DNA from: an uncultured Bacteroidales bacterium
Lineage (GTDB): Bacteria > Bacteroidota > Bacteroidia > Bacteroidales > Paludibacteraceae
Assembly (NCBI GenBank): GCA_934667275.1
Contig: CAKULK010000001.1
Location: 62,001-126,000 of the forward strand
Direction of reading: 5' to 3'
DNA length: 64,000 bases
Positions 54,745-62,093 of this stretch are shown in pieces (the first letter of the stretch is position 1; each line of letters starts with the position of its first letter). The notes below the pieces were generated by a model, which saw nothing but the letters and a program-made list of their open reading frames with translations, searched no databases and was not told where the DNA came from. The translations under genes and the position numbers were made by a program.

Positions 54745-55932
54745 ATGAAAAAGATTTTCTTTTATGCAACGCTGCTCGCAGTAGCAGCCACGAGTCTGAC
54801 CTCGTGCAACCAGGACAAGAAAGATGATGTGGATTCACCCAAAGAGACCGCCTTGAAGGCAGCAATGACTCCGTATGTGGACAACACGGTGATTGCCACC
54901 TACAAGAACCTCTCCGACGCCACTATCAAACTGTATGCCGACTGCGAAAACATCTTCGACAAATATGAGGCAAAGACGCTGACCGACGCCGACGTGAAGG
55001 CCGCTGCCGAGTCGTGGACTGCCGCACGCCGCTATTGGGAGTTGAGCGAGGCATTTCTTTTCGGTCCCGCTGCCAACCACAACATCGACCCTCACATTGA
55101 CTCGTGGCCCCTTGACAAAGACGGTATGGATGCCATGCTCGGCAATGCAGAGCAGATGAAACTGATTGAGGAGCAAGGTGCTGATTATGTGGGTGACAAA
55201 CTCGGCTATGGGCTGCTCGGTTTCCATGCTATCGAGTATATGCTCTATGCCAGCGACAATGCCGACAAGAGCAATGTGCGCACGCACGACATCTCGACCT
55301 ACACCCGCGCGGAGTTGGTCTATCTGGTGGCTGTGGCAGAAGATCTGCGCAACCAGACGGTGGCCTTGGAGGCTTCGTGGGCAGGCATTGACAACATAAC
55401 CAAAGAGAAACAAGCCATCCTCGAAGATGCCGAAATCGACTACGGTGTAGAGTTCGCCAAAGGCTACGGCTCATATATGAAAGTGGCTACCGGCGGTACA
55501 TACGCGACCTATCAGGAGGCTGCCGAGGAACTGATTCAGGGTTGTATCGATATTGCCGACGAGGTAGGTAACACCAAGATCGGGCGTCCGAACAATGCCT
55601 CGAGCGAGAAGGACCGCAACTACATTGAGAGCCCATACGCGCTGAACTCGATAGAGGATTTCCAAGACAACATCCGCTCTATCCAGAACGCTTACTGCGG
55701 CAGCGTGGCAGGCAATGCTTCGGTATCAGATTACATCAAATCGGTGGACGCCAATCTCGACAGCGAGTGCAAAAAGGCTATTGAAAACGCCATCGCCGCC
55801 ATTGGCCAGATTGCAGAGCCGTTTGCCTCCAATGCCAAGAGTTCCGAGGCAACCAACGCCGTGAAGGTGGTAGGTACAGACCTTGTGGACGTACTGAACA
55901 AGGTAAACGCCAAACTGAGCGAGCAGAACTAA
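54745..55932 (+). CDS. Imelysin-family (M75/IrpA-like) lipoprotein
   Basis: 395 residues; lipobox TSLTSC at about 16-21, so it is anchored to an outer or periplasmic membrane face. The all-helical imelysin domain spans about 35-390. The family motif GxHxxE appears as LLGFHAIEYMLY, and an ESWTAARRYWELSEAFLFGPA segment matches the first helix bundle. Imelysins such as IrpA and EfeO-like proteins are linked to iron acquisition; despite the M75 peptidase name no protease site is convincing. It is followed by the di-heme gene in a pairing seen in several phyla. Confidence 0.9.
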   Translation: MKKIFFYATLLAVAATSLTSCNQDKKDDVDSPKETALKAAMTPYVDNTVIATYKNLSDATIKLYADCENIFDKYEAKTLTDADVKAAAESWTAARRYWELSEAFLFGPAANHNIDPHIDSWPLDKDGMDAMLGNAEQMKLIEEQGADYVGDKLGYGLLGFHAIEYMLYASDNADKSNVRTHDISTYTRAELVYLVAVAEDLRNQTVALEASWAGIDNITKEKQAILEDAEIDYGVEFAKGYGSYMKVATGGTYATYQEAAEELIQGCIDIADEVGNTKIGRPNNASSEKDRNYIESPYALNSIEDFQDNIRSIQNAYCGSVAGNASVSDYIKSVDANLDSECKKAIENAIAAIGQIAEPFASNAKSSEATNAVKVVGTDLVDVLNKVNAKLSEQN

Positions 55933-55942
55933 TTAAGAATTA

Positions 55943-55970
55943 GGAATAAAGAGTAAGGAATAAGGAGTAA
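55943..55970. repeat. 7-bp-period repeat before the di-heme gene
   Basis: Four units with a 7-bp step: GGAATAA, AGAGTAA, GGAATAA, GGAGTAA. They occupy most of the short gap between the imelysin and di-heme genes. Confidence 0.8.
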
Positions 55971-55987
55971 AGATAATTATGAATTAT

Positions 55988-57655
55988 ATGAAACGTTCTT
56001 ATTTTATGACGGGTATGCTTGTCAGCGTTTTTGCGCTGGCAAGTTGCCATATTGAACAGGGTGGTCAAGACGAGCCCACCAACAAAGACACCGAACTTCC
56101 GGATTGGTACTACACGGGCGGACAACTCGGTACATCCTTTCTATCCACAGCCAACGCATACGAGCAGCCGACGCCATCTGTGGAAAACGGGCATTGGATG
56201 GAGTCATTCAAAGCGGGCGAAGCATTGTTCGAGAAACAGTTTGTAAGCAATGCGACGGGTACACGCAGCGGACTCGGTCCTGTGTATGTACGCAGTTCGT
56301 GCTTGCACTGCCACCCGAGTTACGGGCATGGCAAGAGTGTAGATGAGGGTACGTACAACACTACCGAGATTGGCAACGGTACGCTGCTTGTTATCTTTGA
56401 CCCCGCTACCGAGAACTACAAGACATGGGTGGCAGGTATGCCGCAACTGCACGCCGTGGCACCGTTTAAGGCTCCGATAGACGAGAGCCAGATCAACGTA
56501 ACGTGGAAGACCGTCAGCACCTGCGCCGCCAGCGGCAACAAGATGGCTTTTGCCGACGGAGAGCCATTCGAACTGCGCTATCCCGAGGTAAGTATGCCTA
56601 CGAGTGCTATCTACGGTGCCGACCAACTCGACCTGGGAGAGTATGAGGTACGGCTCGAGAACACGATAGGTATCTTCGGTACCGGTCTGACCGACGCTAT
56701 CCCCGACGACTCCATCACCGCGCAGTGGGTTCGCGAGGAGCAGGCTTACAACAAAGGTTACCTACGCCACTGGAAGAGCGCATGGTTCGAGGGCGGAAAC
56801 TGGAAAGAGGGTGCCTACTACTCGAACTCGAAGCAAGGCGATGGCACGAAATACGTACGCCGCTATACCTACGCTATGTCGCGCGGTCCGCTGCTTGACG
56901 CAGCCGGTGCCAACGCTATCTGGAACATCACCAACGTAACCCGCTCCGACCGCCGCTACCACTACTTAGACCTCGCAGGCAAGAACTACGCCACCATCTC
57001 ATCGAAAGACCCCGATGTACAAGCCGGTTTCCCCGCTTACATTGAGAGAATCGACCCGAAACATGAGCATGCCGAGTGGTTCACCGACAACGTAGAGCAG
57101 AACATCTACAACTATCTGACCAGCACTGACCTGCCCGTAGAGATGTCGGACGACGAGTACTCAGACTTTATGGTTTGGCATCGCGGTTTGGCAGTACCTG
57201 CAGCCCGCAACGTGAAGGACAAGGAGGTACTGCGCGGACGCGAACTATTTACGCAGATCGGTTGCGCCGAATGTCACCGTCCGTCTTGGACAACGGGCGC
57301 AGACTACATACAAGACCCGAACAAGTTCTTCACCCGCAACAACGATATGCCGCGTTATCCATACCAGACCATCTGGCCCTACACCGACTTTGTACAGCAC
57401 AAACTCTGTATGGAGAAAGATATCCGTACCGGTTGGTGCCGTACCACTCCACTATGGGGTCGCGGTTTGCACCAGAAAATCACAGGCGATGCGTACGAGG
57501 CACGTATGCACGATACGCGTGCCCGCAACGTGGTAGAGGCCATTATGTGGCACGGCTACAGCGAGGAGAGTGATGCATTGGAGTCGGCAAAGGCATTTTA
57601 TAATTTGTCAAAAGAAGACCGCGATGCGTTGGTTAAGTTTGTGAACGCAATCTGA
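55988..57655 (+). CDS. Di-heme oxidoreductase (DHOR/DUF1111 family) lipoprotein
   Basis: 555 residues from the ATG at 55988 (55979 is also possible). Lipobox VFALASC. Two c-type heme sites are visible: CLHCH (about residue 103) and CAECH (about residue 417). Further family features are GLGPVYVRSSCLHCHPSYG at the first heme and RTTPLWGRGLH near the end. DHOR proteins resemble MauG/peroxidase-type di-heme enzymes and commonly neighbour imelysin genes in iron-related operons. It is probably co-transcribed with the imelysin gene, 55 nt upstream. The electron partner is unknown. Confidence 0.9.
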   Translation: MKRSYFMTGMLVSVFALASCHIEQGGQDEPTNKDTELPDWYYTGGQLGTSFLSTANAYEQPTPSVENGHWMESFKAGEALFEKQFVSNATGTRSGLGPVYVRSSCLHCHPSYGHGKSVDEGTYNTTEIGNGTLLVIFDPATENYKTWVAGMPQLHAVAPFKAPIDESQINVTWKTVSTCAASGNKMAFADGEPFELRYPEVSMPTSAIYGADQLDLGEYEVRLENTIGIFGTGLTDAIPDDSITAQWVREEQAYNKGYLRHWKSAWFEGGNWKEGAYYSNSKQGDGTKYVRRYTYAMSRGPLLDAAGANAIWNITNVTRSDRRYHYLDLAGKNYATISSKDPDVQAGFPAYIERIDPKHEHAEWFTDNVEQNIYNYLTSTDLPVEMSDDEYSDFMVWHRGLAVPAARNVKDKEVLRGRELFTQIGCAECHRPSWTTGADYIQDPNKFFTRNNDMPRYPYQTIWPYTDFVQHKLCMEKDIRTGWCRTTPLWGRGLHQKITGDAYEARMHDTRARNVVEAIMWHGYSEESDALESAKAFYNLSKEDRDALVKFVNAI

Positions 57656-57670
57656 TCCGCTGCATTTTGA

Positions 57671-57710
57671 AACAATACTCGGCTGCCTACTCAGGCAGCC
57701 GAGTATTGTT
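57671..57710. terminator. Bidirectional terminator between the di-heme gene and nrdG
   Basis: Perfect 18-bp stem (AACAATACTCGGCTGCCT and its complement) with a 4-nt loop, followed by TTTATTT on the plus strand. It lies between convergent genes and ends 1 nt before the nrdG stop. Confidence 0.92.
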
Positions 57711-57711
57711 T

Positions 57712-58170
57712 TTATTTCTTCCAAAAGCGACAAGTGATGTCTTGCAGTCGGTTGTCTTGTATGCGGTAGAAGCGTTGGTTGGTATTTGGGGATTTCAGTC
57801 CGCCGAGTGCCTCGATGTACGGACCGATTTTGATGTAGTCGAAGTGCTCCAAGTGCCAGCCGTCGGGTAGGGTAGTGCGCCCTGTGTACCACGCCGTGCG
57901 CAGTCCGAGGGTGTGGATATATGCCGCCATTTGCTCTACTGCCTGCAGATCGCCGTCGCCGCCCATCAGCCCTACGCATGTCACGCCCGAATAACGCTCC
58001 AGCAATCGGTTGAGTGCCGCAGGGCTGAGTTCTTCGCCTATATCCTCCCGCAGATGCGGGCTGTGGCAGCCCTCGCAACGGTGCGGGCAGCCGCTGAGGT
58101 TGAGCGCGAGAGTGGTCTCGTCTGGCACCTCTTGAAACACAATATCATAGTCAGCAAAACGCAGGCTCAT
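57712..58170 (-). CDS. nrdG: Anaerobic ribonucleotide reductase activating protein
   Basis: Radical-SAM enzyme that installs the glycyl radical on NrdD. 152 residues, with the iron-sulfur motif C28-x3-C32-x2-C35 in SGCPHRCEGCH and LMGGDGDLQAVEQMA as the SAM-binding region. The start at 58170 is 13 nt after the 22-bp leader element. It lies 73 nt downstream of the ThrE-like pair, in the same direction as nrdD but separated from it by those two genes. Confidence 0.93.
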   Translation of the reverse strand: MSLRFADYDIVFQEVPDETTLALNLSGCPHRCEGCHSPHLREDIGEELSPAALNRLLERYSGVTCVGLMGGDGDLQAVEQMAAYIHTLGLRTAWYTGRTTLPDGWHLEHFDYIKIGPYIEALGGLKSPNTNQRFYRIQDNRLQDITCRFWKK

Positions 58171-58183
58171 GTACGATTTTATT

Positions 58184-58205
58184 ATTTACGATGTACGATT
58201 TATTT
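58184..58205 (-). repeat. 22-bp leader element shared with murQ
   Basis: Reverse complement of 19486-19507, exact over 22 bp. Read with the gene it has the same orientation and a similar distance to the start codon as the murQ copy. The gap 58171-58243 shows no standard promoter. Confidence 0.85.
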
Positions 58206-58243
58206 ACGATTTTGGGGTATGATTTCGCTATTTACAGAGTGCC

Positions 58244-58783
58244 TTACCGTCGCAGCAATTTACTCAACGGGTCCTGCGGCATAGACTTGTAGCGGTTGTC
58301 GCGGGTCATGGAGAAGCACCATTTGCGCAGGCACGAGGTGGGCAGCGACGCCCCGACCGCCATCACAAACACCACGGTGAACGTCGTAACGCCATTCACG
58401 AAGAAGTCCAGCATATAGCGCATCGCCTGCTCGCTGTCCTGCGCGAACCGCATAAACTGCATGAGCGCGAAGATGGTGCGGTAGGCGTACATTCCGGGAA
58501 TCATCGGCAGCAGCGCGGGGATATATAGGGTGGTGGTGGGCGTGTGGAGCCAATAGGCAAAGGCGATGCACGCGGCACCAATCACCAACGCCCCGACAAA
58601 AGAGGCGGTCATGATGTCCCACCCCGCAAAGTGCATCAGGCTGTAGCGCGTGGTATGCCCTATTGCCGCCAGCAGCGCGCAGAACGGAATCGTGCGTTTC
58701 GACGGGTCTGAGATAACGGCAAACCCGATAGCCGCCACGGCAGCCAGCGCGCCGTCAAAGAGAATAGAACCAAGTACCGACAT
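58244..58783 (-). CDS. Threonine/serine exporter family, small subunit (ThrE_2-like)
   Basis: 179 residues with about five membrane segments. It resembles the C-terminal half of ThrE split into its own gene: MSVLGSILFDGALAAVAAIGF at the start, and PALLPMIPGMYAYRTIF, which is the recognisable family motif. It is 3 nt downstream of the larger subunit gene and is expected to form an inner-membrane complex with it. The exported substrate (threonine, serine or another small acid) is assumed from the family. Confidence 0.85.
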   Translation of the reverse strand: MSVLGSILFDGALAAVAAIGFAVISDPSKRTIPFCALLAAIGHTTRYSLMHFAGWDIMTASFVGALVIGAACIAFAYWLHTPTTTLYIPALLPMIPGMYAYRTIFALMQFMRFAQDSEQAMRYMLDFFVNGVTTFTVVFVMAVGASLPTSCLRKWCFSMTRDNRYKSMPQDPLSKLLRR

Positions 58784-58786
58784 ATC

Positions 58787-59572
58787 CTACCACGCAATTT
58801 GTCCCACCAACAGCATCGTACACAGCAACCCCACCGCCATACAGCCGATGAGCAGCATGGCATCTATCAGTCGCGCAAAGCCCGCCAGCACGTGCCCTTC
58901 CACGGTGTCTATCACGCTGTTAATCAGCGGCACACCAGGCACCAAGTACAATGCACTGGCAGCGATGGCGGTGTCGGGCGTCTGCCCGAGGTGCAGAAAG
59001 CCGCACAATGACGCTATCTGCGAGGAAATCAGTGCGCACGAAAACCATATCCCAAAGGTATTCACGTGTTTGCGCAACATCAGAATCTTGATGGCATAAC
59101 CCACCCATGTCGCCACAGCCACCATTCCGCACGCCTGCCAGTCGCCTCCGAACAGCCCGCAAAAAGCGGCATTCGCCACACCTACCAGCCCAAGCACCGC
59201 CCAATCATTCATGCGTGGCGCAGCCATTATCGCTTTGTACCGCCGCCATAGTTCTTCCAAACCGAGGTGCTCGTCGTAGGCCTGCCAACTCAGCGCACTG
59301 AGGTCAGCGTTCAGGCGGAAACTGACGGGGCGGGGGTGAATGGTAGTCACCTTGTCGTACACGTGCTGCCCGTCGCGCGTGGCGAGGGTGAGGTTCAGCG
59401 TCTTGTGCAGGATGGTCATCTCCACATTCACGTCCAGCGCCGAGGCTATGCGACAAGTGTTGCGCACCACGCGCGTGGTGTGCACACCCGATGCCTGCAA
59501 GCAACTGGCGTACTCGGACAGAAAGTGCGAGTACTGCTTCAGTTGCTCGTGAATACCCTCTTCTTCACTCAT
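58787..59572 (-). CDS. Threonine/serine exporter family, large subunit (ThrE/DUF1212-like)
   Basis: 261 residues: a soluble N-terminal domain (about 1-115) with DUF1212 features (ASGVHTTRVVRNTCRIASAL, VTTIHPRPVSFRL), then about five membrane segments with LVPGVPLINSVIDTVEGH, the expected family motif. Its start codon overlaps the nrdD stop by 4 nt (59569-59572), so translation is coupled to nrdD. With the next gene it makes a complete ThrE exporter. Confidence 0.88.
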   Translation of the reverse strand: MSEEEGIHEQLKQYSHFLSEYASCLQASGVHTTRVVRNTCRIASALDVNVEMTILHKTLNLTLATRDGQHVYDKVTTIHPRPVSFRLNADLSALSWQAYDEHLGLEELWRRYKAIMAAPRMNDWAVLGLVGVANAAFCGLFGGDWQACGMVAVATWVGYAIKILMLRKHVNTFGIWFSCALISSQIASLCGFLHLGQTPDTAIAASALYLVPGVPLINSVIDTVEGHVLAGFARLIDAMLLIGCMAVGLLCTMLLVGQIAW

Positions 59573-61662
59573 TTCAAATCGCCCGCTTTGGCGTAGTAGC
59601 GGCGTGCTGCCTCTTCCTGACGCGGCTCCGAGAAGTTGCTTATCCGCTTCAGGTAACCGATGATACGGGTCAGATAATCAACGTTTTTGCTGCCGCAAAC
59701 GGGGCACTCGTGCAGATAACGCTTGTCGATATGCCCGCAGTCGTTGCACACCGTATTCGGGATGTTGAACGTGAAATAGTTGCACCCTTCCTTGGCGGCG
59801 ACGCGCAGCAGATTGCGGTATTGCGCCTGCGACAGGTGCTCCTCAAGGTTGCAATGCAGCGCCGAACCGCCCGTCAGGTGCTCCACATACTTGCGTCCGT
59901 GCAGACGGAACTTGTCCAGCACGTTCAGGCTGCTGTCCTCCACAATGTAGAAGTAACTGTTGTAGCAGTCGCGCGGCACCGCGTAGCCGTCCTCTTTGTC
60001 CCATTTCGCGTGCTTGACGCCCACATTCTCGGCGGGAATCATCTCGCAGTTGAACATCACCTCCTTGCTCCTGTACTCCTTGTTCTTGCGCTCGATGATG
60101 CCCAGCACGTCCTGCACAAACTTCGTATATTCCTCATTATCATTGATTTTGATGCCAAGGAACTCCGCCGCCTCCACCAGTCCGTTCACGCCGATGGTCA
60201 GGTATTGGCGCGCGATATTGATGAATCCTGCGTCAAACAGCGGCAGCATGCCCTGCTCTTGCAGGCGTTTCAGGTTCTCGTTGTACGCGAGTTGCACCTT
60301 GTGCATCAGGTCCACAACCTCCTCAATATAAGTGAGATACGACATTCCTTGGCGCACCGCATACTGCACCGTCCTGTTGAGGTTGATGGTCAGCACGCTC
60401 TTCGAACCCGTGCTCACGCCTCCGGCGCCGAGGGTGTAACTGAACCCGTTGTCGGTAATCTCGTTGCGCAGACGGCAGCATGATGCCAGCGAGTCCGCAT
60501 TGTCGCTCAGATAGGTGAAGAACGAGTGCCCTTCGGCGTACATCTCCGCCGTGAAATCGGCGTATTCCTTGTCCTTCACGTCGCCGTTCTCGCTCAGCAG
60601 CGCCATCGTCTCCACGGGGAAGGTCAGCACGCTGCGCAGACGCTCGGCGTTGAACCACTTCATAAACCGCTTCTGCAACCAGTTCAGCGAATCCCAGTCG
60701 GGTTTCGAGCCGTCGGGGAACACAAAGTTGCCGAAGATGCTGTCGAAATAGTAGTGGTCATAGTAACTGATATTCCAGAACACCGACTGGAAGTTGCGCG
60801 CGCCAGTAGGCTGGTTGATGGAGTACACCACCTGCTCGAAGCAATCCGTAATCACCTTGTCTATAGTGCGTTGGCGTTTGCTCAGGTCCACCACCTTGTC
60901 GGGGTGCTGGTAGTAGTCCTGTCCGTATTCCAGACCGATAAAATAGTTCATGTACATCAGGAACTCCGGCGTGGCGCATGCGCCGCTCAGCATCGACGAC
61001 ACCATAAACACCATATTTATAAAGCCCCCGCAGAACGATTTGAGGTTGGTCGGAGGCGTGGCATTGCCGCCGATGGACTTGGTGCCTTCCAGCAGCCACG
61101 GGTACATCGTGATACTTGCGCAGTAGTTGGCGAGGCTGGTCTCGTCGTTCTTGTAGATGAAGTGCTGCTTGAGCAGCGACATGTACTTGTCAGCCAACTC
61201 CTTGCCGAACATCTTCTCGATGCGTTCCGTCAGCATACGGCGGTTCAGACGGATGTAGTTCGACTTCGGCAACTCGCCGATGAGCGTGGCGATGTTTTTC
61301 TTCTCCACGTTGGCGTTGGCGTCGTACTTGCTGCCCGTAGCGGCGTTGCTGGCGTTGCAGTAGTTCATCAGGAAGTCCAACTTGTCCATGGTCTCGCGGT
61401 CTTTCGTATGGCGGTAGCGGTAAATCATGTAGTTTTTTGCCACTTTGAAGTACCCTTCTGCCATCAGTGCCACTTCCACTTGGTTTTGGATTTCCTCCAC
61501 GCTGATGCCGTCATGAATGCGCAGCCTCGAGATGATAGCCGCCATAGTCTCCTCGGTCGCGAACGTCCCCGATGCGATAAACGCCTTGTTGATAGCGTTT
61601 TTAATCTTGTCAACGGTAAAGACCTCCGCCTTACCGTCACGCTTGATAATCCTTGTCTCCAT
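59569..61662 (-). CDS. nrdD: Anaerobic ribonucleoside-triphosphate reductase
   Basis: Glycyl-radical enzyme making deoxynucleotides without oxygen. 697 residues. The ATP-cone is at about 1-90 (IIKRDGKAEVFTVDKIKNAI), the catalytic barrel follows, with the SLASCCRLRNEI cysteine region, and the C-terminal zinc site is CNDCG and CPVCG. The glycyl radical loop is TRIIGYLKRI (G669), with the usual RxxGY spacing. The length is normal. It heads a four-gene unit with the two ThrE-type genes and nrdG. Confidence 0.96.
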   Translation of the reverse strand: METRIIKRDGKAEVFTVDKIKNAINKAFIASGTFATEETMAAIISRLRIHDGISVEEIQNQVEVALMAEGYFKVAKNYMIYRYRHTKDRETMDKLDFLMNYCNASNAATGSKYDANANVEKKNIATLIGELPKSNYIRLNRRMLTERIEKMFGKELADKYMSLLKQHFIYKNDETSLANYCASITMYPWLLEGTKSIGGNATPPTNLKSFCGGFINMVFMVSSMLSGACATPEFLMYMNYFIGLEYGQDYYQHPDKVVDLSKRQRTIDKVITDCFEQVVYSINQPTGARNFQSVFWNISYYDHYYFDSIFGNFVFPDGSKPDWDSLNWLQKRFMKWFNAERLRSVLTFPVETMALLSENGDVKDKEYADFTAEMYAEGHSFFTYLSDNADSLASCCRLRNEITDNGFSYTLGAGGVSTGSKSVLTINLNRTVQYAVRQGMSYLTYIEEVVDLMHKVQLAYNENLKRLQEQGMLPLFDAGFINIARQYLTIGVNGLVEAAEFLGIKINDNEEYTKFVQDVLGIIERKNKEYRSKEVMFNCEMIPAENVGVKHAKWDKEDGYAVPRDCYNSYFYIVEDSSLNVLDKFRLHGRKYVEHLTGGSALHCNLEEHLSQAQYRNLLRVAAKEGCNYFTFNIPNTVCNDCGHIDKRYLHECPVCGSKNVDYLTRIIGYLKRISNFSEPRQEEAARRYYAKAGDLK

Positions 61663-61755
61663 AAACTTCCCTTATTGTTATATATGTGTAATCTTTTTTT
61701 TTGTGTCAGCGTTGTGCTTCTTTTGGTATGCAAGTCTCTATCTGAAAAAGACGTA

Positions 61756-61787
61756 CAAAGGTAGTGTATTTTTTTGAGGTGTACAAG
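61756..61787 (-). promoter_or_regulatory. Promoter of the nrdD operon
   Basis: Minus strand CTTG (61784-61787), 20 bp, TACCTTTG (61756-61763), about 95 nt upstream of the nrdD ATG, giving a longish leader. Confidence 0.75.
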
Positions 61788-61824
61788 TGGAATTTGATTT
61801 TGTACTTAAAAGTATTTGGAAAGC

Positions 61825-61858
61825 AAAGACAATCAGGCGGTACTATCTGATTGTCTTT
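61825..61858. other. Isolated perfect hairpin upstream of nrdD
   Basis: 12-bp perfect stem AAAGACAATCAG / CTGATTGTCTTT with a 10-nt loop, about 40 bp upstream of the nrdD -33 element and not next to any gene end. It could be a terminator of an unseen transcript or an operator. The rest of the gap 61859-62028 is AT-rich and shows no gene I can support. Confidence 0.6.
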
Positions 61859-62028
61859 GATGTGTCAGGAATGTTAAAATAATTCTAATCTGCTACAATG
61901 CTCATTTATTACCACACCTCCATATATGTAAATGCAAAAAAGGCGAAAATCTATCACTTATCACAAAGAAAAATTGCAATTTCTTTGTAAATTGTTGGTT
62001 AGTAGCCCGATAAAATGCACTATTTACT

Positions 62029-62067
62029 AAAAAAGAGACTGCCTGACAAACAGGACAGTCTCTTTTT
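62029..62067. terminator. Terminator of the propeller protein gene
   Basis: Long stem AAAAAGAGACTG / CAGTCTCTTTTT with an inner CCTG / CAGG pair, flanked by A- and T-runs so it can act in both directions. It follows the stop codon at 62094 by 26 bp on the minus strand. Confidence 0.9.
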
Positions 62068-62093
62068 GATTAGTAAACCTTATGGTTGGCGGG

